In this document: piece after piece, positions 15,081 to 24,895 of the stretch
Layout of the letters: every line of letters starts with the position of its first letter
Position numbering within the stretch: position 1 is the stretch's first letter
Source: Megalopta genalis
Lineage: Eukaryota; Arthropoda; Insecta; Hymenoptera; Halictidae
Length of the DNA stretch: 64,000 bases
Direction: 5' to 3'
Assembly (NCBI RefSeq): GCF_051020955.1
Contig: NW_027476186.1
Location: 124,001 to 188,000 of the forward strand
Notes under the pieces: model-generated
Database searches by the model: none
Told to the model about the DNA's origin: nothing
What the model saw: the letters and a program-made list of their open reading frames with translations, nothing else
Translations under genes and position numbers: made by a program

Positions 15081-16037
15081 TTCAAATCCTTGCGATACAA
15101 ATGGTTTAGCTTCGAATACTTGTGATATACATGATTTAGCTTCAACTGCATGCAAAACAAACGAGTTAGCTTCAAATCCAAGCAAAACACATGATTTAGC
15201 TTCGAATCAATGCGAAGTAGAAGGCTTATCCTCGAAACCATGCGAAACAGATGGTTTAGATTCAGATACTTGTGATAAATGTGATTTAGATTCAACTGCA
15301 TGCGAAACAAACGAGTGAGCTTCAAATCCGAGCGTAACACATGACTTACCATCAAATCAATGCGAAGTAGAAGCCTTAGTTTCAAATTCATGCGAAACGA
15401 ATGATTTGGCTTCAAATACTTGCGAGTATAAGCGATATAGCTTCAACTGCATGCGAAAAAACGAGTTAGCTTCAAATCCTTGCGATACAAATGGTTTAGC
15501 TTCAAATACTTGTTTATACATGATTTAGCTTCAACTGCATGCGAAACAAACGAGTTAGCATCAAATCCATGCGTAACACATGATTTAGGTTCAAATCAAT
15601 ACGAAGTAGAAGGCTTAGCTTCAAACCAATGCGAAACAAATGGGTTAGCTCCAAATGCTTATGATATCCATGATTTAGCTTCAACTGCATGCGAAACAAA
15701 CGAGTTAGCTTCAATTCCAAGCGAAACAAATGGTTTAGCTTCAAATACTTGTTTATACATGATTTAGCTTCAACTGCATGCGAAACAAACGAGTTAGCAT
15801 CAAATCCATGCGTAACACATGATTTAGGATCAAATCAATACGAAGTAGAAGGCTTAGCTTCAAACCAATGCGAAACAAATGGGTTAGCTCCAAATGCTTA
15901 TGATATCCATGATTTAGCTTCAACTGCATGCGAAACAAACGAGTTAGCTTCAATTCCAAGCGAAACACATGATTTAGCTTCAAATTCTTGCAAATCACAT
16001 GGTTTAGCTTCAAATCCTTGCGATACGAATGGTTAAG

Positions 16038-17690
16038 CTTCAAATACTTGTGATATATATGATTTAGCTTCAACTGCATGCCAAAAAAACGAGTGAGGTT
16101 CAAGTCCATGCGCAACACATGATTTAGCTTCAAATCAATGCGAAGTAGAAGCCTTAGCTTCAAATACATGAGAAACAAATGATTTATCTTCATATAATTG
16201 CGATATGTGTGATATAGCTTCAAATGCACGCAAAACAATCGAATTAGATTCAAATCCATGTGAAATACATGATTTAGTTTCAAATCAATGCGAAGTGGTA
16301 GGCTTAGCTTCACCTACATGAGAAACAAATGTTTTAGCTCCAAATACTTGTGGTATACATGATTTAGCTTCAGCTGCATGCGATACAAACGAGTTATCTT
16401 GAAATCCAAGCGAAGCACATGATTTAGCTTCAAATCAATGCGAAGTTGAAGGCTTAGCTTCAAATACATGCGAAGGGAATGATTAAGTTTCAAATACTTG
16501 CGAAGAGAAGTGTTATAACTTCAAATGCAGGCGAAACGAACGAGTTAGCTTCACATCCATGCGAGTCACATGATATACCTTCAAATCAATGGGAAGTAGA
16601 AGGCTTAGCTTCACATCAATGAGATACAAATGGTTTAGCTCCAAGTCAATGCGAAGTGGTAGGCTTAGCTTCACCTACATGAGAAACAAATGTTTTAGCT
16701 CCATATACTTGTGGTATACATGATTTAGCTTCAGCTGCATGCGAAACAAACGAGTTATCTTGAAATCCAATCGAAGCACATGATTTAGCTTCAAATCAAT
16801 GCGAAGTTGAAGGCTTAGCTTCAAATACATGCGAAGGGAATGATTAAGTTTCAAATACTTGCGAACAGAAGTGTTATAACTTCAAATGCAGGCGAAACGA
16901 ACGAGTTAGCTTCACATCCATGCGAATCACATGATTTACCTTCAAATCAATGGGAAGTAGAAGGCTTAGCTTCACATCAATGCGATACAAATGGTTTAGC
17001 TCCAAGTCAATGCGAAGTGGAAGTCTTAGTTCCAAATCCATGTGAATCAAATGGTTTAGCTTCAAATACTTGTGATATACATGATATCGCTTCAACTGCA
17101 TGCGAAACAATCGAGTTAGATTCAAATCCATACGAAATACATGATTTAGTTTCAAATCAATGTGAAGTAGGAGGCATAGTTTCTAATCCATGGGAATCAA
17201 ATGATTTAGCTTCAAATACTTGTGATATACATGATTTAGCTTCGAATGCAGGGGAAACAAACGAGTTAGCTTTAAATCCATGCGGAACACATGATTTAGC
17301 ATCAAATCAATGCGAAGTAGAAGGCTTAGCTTCAAATCCATGCGACAAAAATGAATTAGCTTCAAATGCTTGCAAAACAAACGAGTTAGCTTCAAATCCA
17401 AGCAAAACACATGATTTAGCTTCGAATCAATGCGAAGTAGAAGGCTTATCCTCGAAACCATGCGAAACAGATGGTTTAGATTCAGATACTTGTGATAAAA
17501 GTGATTTAGATTCAACTGCATGCGAAACAAACGAGTGAGCTTCAAATCCAAGCGTAACACATGACTTACCATCAAATCAATGCGAAGTAGAAGCCTTAGT
17601 TTCAAATTCATGCGAAACGAATGATTTGGCTTCAAATACTTGCGAGTATAAGCGATATAGCTTCAACTGCATGCGAAAAAACGAGTTAGC
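16038..17690. repeat. 1.65-kb satellite block duplicated 2.61 kb away, copy 2
   Basis: Second copy of 13,430-15,080. Between the two copies lies a separate 239-bp tandem duplication (about 15,480-15,960), recognised by a shared one-base deletion giving TTGTTTATACATGATTT in place of TTGTGATATACATGATTT. Confidence 0.8.
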
Positions 17691-18262
17691 TTCAAATTCA
17701 TGCGGAACAAATGATTTAGCTTCTAGTAATTGAGATATAAATGATCTAGTTTCAACTGCATGCGAAACAAACGACTTACCTTCAAATGCATGCGGAACAA
17801 ATGATTTAGCTTCAAGTAATTGAGATATAAATGATCTAGCTTCAAATGCATGCGAAACAAACGAGTTAGCTTCATATCCATGCGAAACAAATGATGCAGC
17901 TTCAAGTAATTGAGATTTAAATGGTCTAGCTTCAAATGCAAGCGAATCAAACGAGTTAACTTCAAATCCATGCGAAACAAATGATTTAGCTTCAAGTAAT
18001 TGAGATATAAATGATCTAGCTTCAAATACATACGAAACAAACGAGTTTATTTCAAATCCATGAGAAACACACGATTTAGCTTAAAAATCATTCGAAACAC
18101 ATGGATTAGCTTCAAATCCATGCGAAAAACATGATTTAGCTACAAATTCATGCGAAACACATGATTTAGGTTTAAACTAATGCGAAACATATGATTTAGC
18201 TTCATATTCATGCGATACAAATGATTTAGCTTCGAGTAATTGAGATATAAATGATCTAGCTT
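17690..18262. repeat. Edge of satellite: 90-bp three-monomer units
   Basis: The five-monomer rhythm gives way here to a three-monomer one. The marker AGTAATTGAGAT recurs with the TGAG at 17,731, 17,821, 17,911 and 18,001, exactly 90 bp apart, and once more at 18,241. The monomer core is the same as in the rest of the array, so this is a separately amplified edge variant. Confidence 0.85.
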
Positions 18263-18302
18263 CAAATGCATGCGAAACAAACGAGTTGTCTTGAAATCCA
18301 TG

Positions 18303-18566
18303 TTATACATTATGTTCACGTCGTTTTATATTGTTTTACATTGCTTTACGTTGCGTTACGTTGTTTTACTTTGGTTCACATTGATGATTTACATTGCTCT
18401 ACGTTGTTTTACCGCGTTTTTCTTTGTTTCGCATTGATGGTTTACGTTGTTTTACGTTGTTTTACTTTGTTTTTACGTAATTTTGCGGTGTTTTACGTTG
18501 TCTCATGATGTTCTTTAAAACAGTGTTACGTTGTTCTACATTGTTATACGTTGTTCTTACATTGTT
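18303..18566. repeat. 10-bp tandem repeat (TGTTTTACGT-like)
   Basis: A run of decamers close to TGTTTTACGT, for example TGTTTTACAT, TGCTTTACGT, TGCGTTACGT and TGTTTTACTT, in a fairly constant 10-bp register with a few 3-base interruptions. It lies exactly between the 30-bp satellite and the 6-bp array. A short piece of it recurs inside the hexamer array near 19,057-19,084. No coding sequence is seen. Confidence 0.85.
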
Positions 18567-19056
18567 AGAGGTACATGCGTAGAGGTAGTGGTTGAGGTAA
18601 AGGCATAGAAGTAGCGGCAGAGATAGAGGTAGAAGTAGAGATAGAGGTAGAGGTAGAGGCACATGTGTAGATGTAGATGTAGATGTACAGGCGCAGAGTT
18701 AGAGGTACCGTCGTAGAGGCAGAGGTACAGGTGTAGTGGTAGAGGTACAGGCGTAGAGGTAGTGGTAGAGGTGGAGGTACAGGCGTAGAGGTAGAGGTAG
18801 AGATAGAGGTGGAGGTAGAGGTACAAGTAGAGGTAGAGGTACAGGCGTAGCGGTAGAATGGAGGCAGAGGTAGAGGTAGAGGTAGAGTCATAGGTAGAGA
18901 TAGAGGTAGAGGTACATGCGTATATGTAGAGGCAGAGGTAGATGTATAGGCGTAAAGATAGAGGTAGAGGTAGAGGTAGAGGTAGAGGTAGAGGTAGAGG
19001 TAGAGGTAGAGGTAGAGGTAGAGGTAGAGGTAGAGGTAGAGGTAGAGGAAGAGGTA
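18555..19056. repeat. Duplicated segment inside hexamer array, copy 1
   Basis: Begins with CTTACATTGTTAGAGG and runs through the GAGGTA tract to GAGGAAGAGGTAG. It is repeated 524 bp to the right at its start and 536 bp to the right at its end, the difference being two hexamers. The copy therefore includes a fragment of the neighbouring decamer repeat. Confidence 0.85.
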
Positions 19057-20279
19057 GTTATACGTTGTTATACGTTGTTCTTACATTGTTAGAGGTACAT
19101 GCGTAGAGTTAGTGGTTGAGGTAAAGGCATAGAAGTAGCGGCAGAGATAGAGGTAGAAGTAGAGATAGAGGTAGAGGTAGAGGCACATGTGTAGATGTAG
19201 ATGTAGATGTACAGGCGCAGAGTTAGAGGTACCGTCGTAGAGGCAGAGGTACAGGTGTAGTGGTAGAGGTACAGGCGTAGAGGTAGTGGTAGAGGTGGAG
19301 GTACAGGCGTAGAGGTAGAGGTAGAGATAGAGGTGGAGGTAGAGGTACAGGTAGAGGTAGAGGTACAGGCGTAGCGGTAGAATGGAGGCAGAGGTAGAGG
19401 TAGAGGTAGAGTCATAGGTAGAGATAGAGGTAGAGGTACATGCGTATATGTAGAGGCAGAGGTAGATGTATAGGCGTAAAGATAGAGGTAGAGGTAGAGG
19501 TAGAGGTAGAGGTAGAGGTAGAGGTAGAGGTAGAGGTAGAGGTAGAGGTAGAGGTAGAGGTAGAGGTAGAGGTAGAGGTAGAGGAAGAGGTAGAGGTAGA
19601 GGTACATACGCAGAGGTAGACGTAGACGTACAGGCGTAAAGGTAGAGGTAGAGGTAGAGGTAGAGTACAGGCGTAGAGATAGAGGTAGAGGGAGATGTAG
19701 ACGTATAGGCGTAGACGTAGAGGTAGTGGTAGAGGTAGAGGTACAGACAGTGGTAGTAGATGTAGAGGTAGATGTAGAGGTAGAGGTAGAGATACATGCG
19801 TAGAGGTAGAAGTAGGTGTACATGCATAGAGGTGGAGGTAGAGGTACATTTGTAGAGGTAGAGGTAGAGGTACATGCGTAGAGGTAGAAGCAGCGGAAGA
19901 AGTACAGTGGTAGAGGTAGAGGTAGAGGTTGAGGCAGAGGTAGAGGTAGAGGTAAAGTTAGAGGTAGAGGTAGAGGTAGAGGTAGAGGTAGAGGTACATA
20001 CGCAGAGGTAGAGGTAGACTTACAGGCGCAAAGGTAGAGGTAGAGGTATAGGTAGAGGTAGAGGCGTAAAGGTAGAGGTAGTGGTAGAGGTAGAAGTACA
20101 GGCGTAGAAGTAGAGGTAGAGGTACAGGCGTAGAGGTAGAGGCATTGGCGTAGAGGTAGTGGTAGATGTAGTAGGTACAGGCGTAGCGTTAGAGGTACAG
20201 GTAGAGGTAGATGTAGCGGTAGATGTAGAGGTACAGGCGTAGAGGTAGAGATAGAGGTACAGGTAGAGATAGATGTACA
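18567..20279. repeat. GAGGTA hexanucleotide array
   Basis: About 1.7 kb built on the hexamer GAGGTA (TACCTC on the other strand), with pure runs near 18,960-19,050 and 19,490-19,590 and interspersed variants such as ACATGCGTAGAGGT and ACAGGCGTAGAGGT. The three minus-strand frames read as YL, PL or ST dipeptide runs and stay open for hundreds of codons. These are products of the repeat. The motif is not the insect telomere repeat TTAGG. Confidence 0.95.
19079..19592. repeat. Duplicated segment inside hexamer array, copy 2
   Basis: Near-identical copy of 18,555-19,056, preceded by a short decamer remnant (TTATACGTTGTTATACG) that fixes the duplication boundary. Confidence 0.85.
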
Positions 20280-21987
20280 GGTTAAACTATGGTGAAGCGT
20301 GCGTATGCTCCTGAAGGGAATAACCAGCCACAAATTGCAGATTTTATGGACCCATAGATTACGTTCCGCACGAACCCTGCTTATCTTCATTTTTGCTTCC
20401 AACTTGTCTCTCGTTAAACGTTCGTTAATCGTGCACGGCGGAGCTAAATATGCATTCGGTATAAATCGAATAACTTTCGCGGCAACACGTGCATGATATT
20501 CTGCATCTTTGGAAAAATGTAAATGAGAGGAGAGTTTACGGAAGGAACGATGACAGGGCGTCAGCGTAATTGCCAATCCAACGTTTACGTTAACAATTGA
20601 TCGAATGCACGGTGGTTCTCGTTTTTTTTAACCATCTACTTCTTTATAATATTTCATTTTTATTTGATTTTGACACACTCGTTTCAGATCCCGTCGCAAA
20701 ATTCATCTACCATTTCAGGATTGTGATTTGGTAACACGCTGGTCTTTTTTTCGAACTTCAAAAGTGGTAGATAAATATTACGATTTGAAATGAGCGCGTA
20801 AAAATCTGCATGTCACTAAAAAATGCAACACGGTACTGAATAAATCACAATTTCGATGGAATATTTCAAGTATAACATAAATTTTCGAGATCAAAAAATA
20901 GTGGATTCTCTCTTTTTTCGTTTATTCTGCAACACTTCAGTTTTTTTCGCGTAAAAGAAAACGTCGCTTTATCTAATTTTTATCAAAAGTTCTTCGAATT
21001 TGACAGGCAACTTTGCCACTTTGCCCACCGTGCGTCATTTCGGAGAAGATTTGCAACATTGGTTCATTTTACCAATATCCTTGTTCCCGTCTTAATCGTT
21101 TGCCCGCTGTCGTGGATAGCACGGTGGTTCGCTAGGTGTTCGTTAAACACACGCGGCGCCACGCGAATCACCCTGGATGATCCAACTTTGATAACCGATA
21201 ACTAGTTTCTTTCGTGGATCCCTCAGTTTCGCGTTGGCCGATAAGTTTCCGTGTATCGACAACACTTAGCAACTTTCCCCGTCAATACCGTCGTTTCCGT
21301 CCGTGTACACTGCAGGTGCGGAATATCTGATCGTTTGTTTGCTGAACGTCGAACTTGGATTTTTAAGTGAATGTTTAGCCGTTCATACGACAGAGATCGC
21401 TCGAAAATTTCTTCGAGCTTTCATGCTCGAACCTCTGTCATAAGAGACAAGTTTCTTTTCTGGAACGATTATGCAGAGTTTTTCGAATATCAGTCGAAGA
21501 ACAATCGACATTCTTTTCCGTAGTTTTTCCGATTTTTAGTTCATCGCGCTCGGAGAATTTTAACATATTTGAATTAATTATAATGTGTTGAACTGTGACG
21601 TATGACGAACGTATTTATTCGGACAATGGTTGGGAATAATTAGACAGTCTAAATAATATTTTTTCGTAGAGAGATTAGTAAATCGATGCTTACCATAATG
21701 TTATTCTCACAATGAAATCGTGTAACTAAAATGGCAGCGATAAAACAGTGATTATGGACTGTTAATTTTCATGCTAATTGCAAAGAATTGTAACGAAGAA
21801 TATTTAATGAATATTCTACCCTCACAGTATAATTGGAAATCTTAAGTTTCTGTTGCTTTACAGTTTATATTAACGATCAGATTTTCTTTCAAAACGCGTA
21901 CGTTGCATAAGAACTAATTTAAAGTTTGCAAAGGACGAGTTTTAATTACTTTCGATGCTTTTCCTCCTATGAAATGAATATTCATTT
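20280..21987. other. Single-copy flank, no gene recognised
   Basis: The sequence leaves the arrays abruptly at about 20,280. The first 300 bp are mixed composition; a minus-strand frame open across the boundary (20,576 down into the hexamers) is not recognisable. From 20,600 on the sequence is AT-rich with short stops in all frames. I see no coding exon, RNA gene or transposon here. Confidence 0.6.
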
Positions 21988-22018
21988 ATGAGGTAGAGGT
22001 AGAGGTAGAGGTAGAGGT
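21988..22018. repeat. Isolated (GAGGTA)n island
   Basis: Four to five copies of the same hexamer as the large array, 1.7 kb beyond its end and surrounded by AT-rich unique sequence. The words CGATCAGATTTT occur both about 110 bp before it (near 21,875) and just after it (near 22,026). Confidence 0.85.
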
Positions 22019-24536
22019 TTTATAAACGATCAGATTTTTAATTAGTTCGAAACAATTCACGATGTGTTGCATGATTATATATATTCACGATTATGATAAA
22101 TCGATTATGATATCGGAGTCATTATAAATTAGTACAATTTAATTATTAGAAATTATTAGAAATTAGCATTTATGAATTATTATATTTCACTTACTAACAA
22201 GCTATAATCGTAGATCATTAATCAGGCTACTTTTTGCCCAGCACTGCCTCCGGCATAGCATTCATACTCGTCTAAATTGCAGCATGATTAAATATTAAAT
22301 GGCATCGAATGCAAGTTGATACCGTGCCGAACGAATTTTGATGAAATCCTTATTACGCCGAACTAATTCTGATTCAATCCGAATTTCTGTAAATTAAATG
22401 ACAAATAATATTAATATCGCGAATGCATTTACACGCTGGCAGATTATCTACTGGCGAACATTTGATACTCGATAACGCGAGCGTGAATCGTAACTAAGGA
22501 TTTACGTTAGCCAATATTAATTAAACTTTACCGACGGTATTTCCGATCGTCAAGCGAAAACACCTTCGCTTTCCGTGCAGAAAAATGAAAACGAACGACG
22601 AATTCGCGATCGCAGATTTCAAAGCGCAGATTTCAAAGGGTGCCCAAATCTTGAAAATCTCGGGGAATCGGTAGAACGCGGTTTCCACGCAGGCGCTGCG
22701 CGCGAACAGAGCGTGTCGAGGTAACGAGGATTTACCTGCACGGGGTACATGGTTGACCGGTTAATTAAATTTCCGCCAATAATGCCGGCTTAGGGGCGAT
22801 ATGGAAATTTTTACCGGTGGCCCGGCTCTCTCCGATCGCTCGAACGCGATCCACACGAGGTTAATGGAGAAACATGACTGGCCAGCTTAACAGGGAGCCG
22901 GCCATTCTCGTGACGTTACTATCTTTCTCCGTGGCTGGTAATTGTACATAATTACGCTCGCTATCGTTCGCGATAAGGGGGTGGAACCGGGTCCCGTTCC
23001 ATCCTCCTAGATCCTGCGATGATTATGCGACTCTACAGCTGTACGAAATTGCGATTGCGAGTAGTTTGTCGTAATTTGTTCGCAATCTACGCCGATCTTG
23101 AGGAGCCCCGCGGCTATCGTTCGTACTTTAATGCAGGGCCAGGATGCGACGTAAGAATCGCTAATTGCGCCAACACAGATCAGGATCGATGTGTAATTAT
23201 GAACATCGTGTAGCCGGCAGGACGTTTAACAGGTTGCTAGCTACGAAAATTGCAAGTTTCGGTGTGATTCATCCCGGTTTTGATAACAATCGCGCTGTTG
23301 TGCCCGGCGAAGGTAAATACTCCGCAGCAAGGCGGAGTAATTCCTGGCTGTTGTAGATTTCGTTCTGCTTTTTAGGAGGAGCGGCTGCTTTAATTAATTT
23401 CGAGTGTTTGCAATCGATGCTTGTAGAGCACGGCACTGATTAAAACGGGCAAAGCGAATCACTCGCTTCTTCCTAGTTCGGTCTTAGGATGTTATTTTGA
23501 GAACTTTGCAATGGAATCAATACTTTGCATCATCGTTTTCTGAAGGATTCTCGAGCGAATGTGCGTTTACGGCAACAATGAATCGACGTTAATTATCGGA
23601 GTCAGGCGATTTTGTCGAGGCACGAAACTGTGAACACATCTGGCATTATTATTTGGAACTTATTGAAGCTATTGAAGGAATAATTTATTTTTACCGAGCT
23701 TTATTCGGGTAAATAAAATCTTTATTGCAAAATTTATTCATATTTAGCTGTTTATACACCGTCCACGTTAATTTTGTAAAATACGTGGTCGCTAATGAGT
23801 CCATAATTAATGCGACCGCATTGAAAATGAGCTGTAAATAAATATAATAAATGAATAATTAAATTTAAATGATTAAATAAAAGATTTGGTGCGGGTTATA
23901 AATATTTTAAAATACAGGTTGGAGGGTGTACGTTGAAATTAATAATAGACTGAATAATGAATTCAAATGAATAATAATTAAGATGGCAATAATTATGTGT
24001 GTATGTATAATATCAACGATTACGTGTAATTCATTACAATAGTATTCGTAACGAAGTTTCTATTTTCAAACAACTAATTGGACAATTTATGGAATGTGTG
24101 TCAGAGAGATATCGAAAATCTAGCTGTGACTTGCGTTCTTTATTAAAGAAGTGAAAGATTTTAAATCTCGAGGAGAAGGGATTTGCGGATTTTCATATTT
24201 ACTTCGGGGAAAGGAATTTGCAAGTGAAATCGAAGGAAGGTGAGAAAATGAAATTTCGGTTCGCCGGAAGTAGCGGCCATGAACTGCACGTGTATCAAAA
24301 ATTTAGTTTTAAAAAAAAGTGCCCTAGAACCACGATTATCGTAGATTGCGAGAAACGCCGAGTATTTTTACCTTTATTTTCAACCGACGGAGATGGAGAG
24401 GCAAACTCCTTCGCCGATAAACAATGCAATCCGTGTACAGCATCACCCACTTGAATGCGTTACGTAAATTCGCTCCGACTTTGTCCTTTTCCATTTCCAC
24501 TTTTTATTCTCTTCGTTTTTCTAACGCCGCATTCAC
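22019..24536. other. Intergenic, CpG-rich patch at 22,540-23,350
   Basis: AT-rich flanks surround a patch with many CG dinucleotides and long non-repetitive text (about 22,540-23,350). Short open frames at 23,019-23,213 and 23,165-23,356 overlap in different frames and resemble no family I know. The patch could be a conserved non-coding or regulatory element. From 23,640 to 24,200 the sequence is strongly AT-rich and featureless. Confidence 0.4.
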
Positions 24537-24895
24537 TTCAAAAATCGTTCCAAACAAAATCCACCCGACGACGGCATCGAGATAAAAATTGACAGGTTAA
24601 GTCAACTGTAAATTTCTTGCGTTTCCATCGAAAGCTGTCAGAACGTGTGAAAATAGGGCGCCGTAAAAAATTATGTTGCAGCCGCTTCGAAAAATCGTTT
24701 CAAATAAAATTCATTCGTCGACGACGTTGCGCTAAAATTTGACAGATTAAGTCGATCATAAATTTCTTATAAATAACGATAAAACTGTTCGAATGCACCC
24801 TAAAAATAGGGTGCTATTAGAAATTATATAACAGTGAATTAAAAAATCGTTCCAAACGAAATCTTGAAAAATCGTCAGAATTAAAAAATTTCGGA
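24537..24895. repeat. Diverged ~149-bp tandem repeat, about 2.4 copies
   Basis: Units begin with TTCAAAAATCGTTCCAAAC (24,537), TTCGAAAAATCGTTTCAAA (24,686) and AATTAAAAAATCGTTCCAAA (about 24,836). Shared internal words include TTGACAGGTTAAGTC / TTGACAGATTAAGTC and GTAAATTTCTT / ATAAATTTCTT. The copies are clearly diverged, so this is an old duplication. Confidence 0.8.

Larger units (their letters stand above)
1..18300. repeat. 30-bp satellite array with 150-bp higher-order units
   Basis: About 600 head-to-tail copies of a 30-bp monomer, roughly TTCAAATCCATGCGAAACAA followed by ATGATTTAGC. Monomers fall into five recurring types that cycle every 150 bp. On the plus strand the types read as ten-residue blocks such as CETNELASNP, CETHDLASNQ, CEVEGLASNP, CETNGLASNT and CDIHDLASTA. 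The array is cut by the left window edge, so its true length is unknown. Monomer length is a multiple of three and the unit lacks stops in several frames, so long open frames occur on both strands; stops appear irregularly wherever a monomer has mutated. There is no start context, splice pattern or codon bias that marks one strand as coding. I call it satellite DNA, possibly centromeric or subtelomeric by position and size, which is inference. Confidence 0.93.

Noticed and set aside
1..18300. Dozens of open frames of 60-300 codons on both strands of the satellite
   Set aside because: The repeat unit is a multiple of three bases and lacks stops in several frames, so open frames follow automatically. 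Both strands are equally open, stops appear at random, and there is no start or splice signal.
1..18300. CRISPR-like array of 30-bp repeats
   Set aside because: The monomers are contiguous with no unique spacers, the monomers themselves vary, and the setting is eukaryotic.
1..18300. CENP-B-like box in the satellite monomer
   Set aside because: The monomer has TTCAAATCCATGCGAAAC but no match to the conserved TTCG and CGGG positions at the required spacing.
18567..20279. Telomere repeat
   Set aside because: The hexamer is GAGGTA, not TTAGG or a known insect variant, and unique DNA follows on the right.
19089..20576. 495-codon minus-strand frame with a unique 95-residue head
   Set aside because: About 400 residues are YL/PL/ST dipeptides read from the GAGGTA hexamer. 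The head lies in single-copy DNA, matches no family I know and needs the repeat to reach this length.
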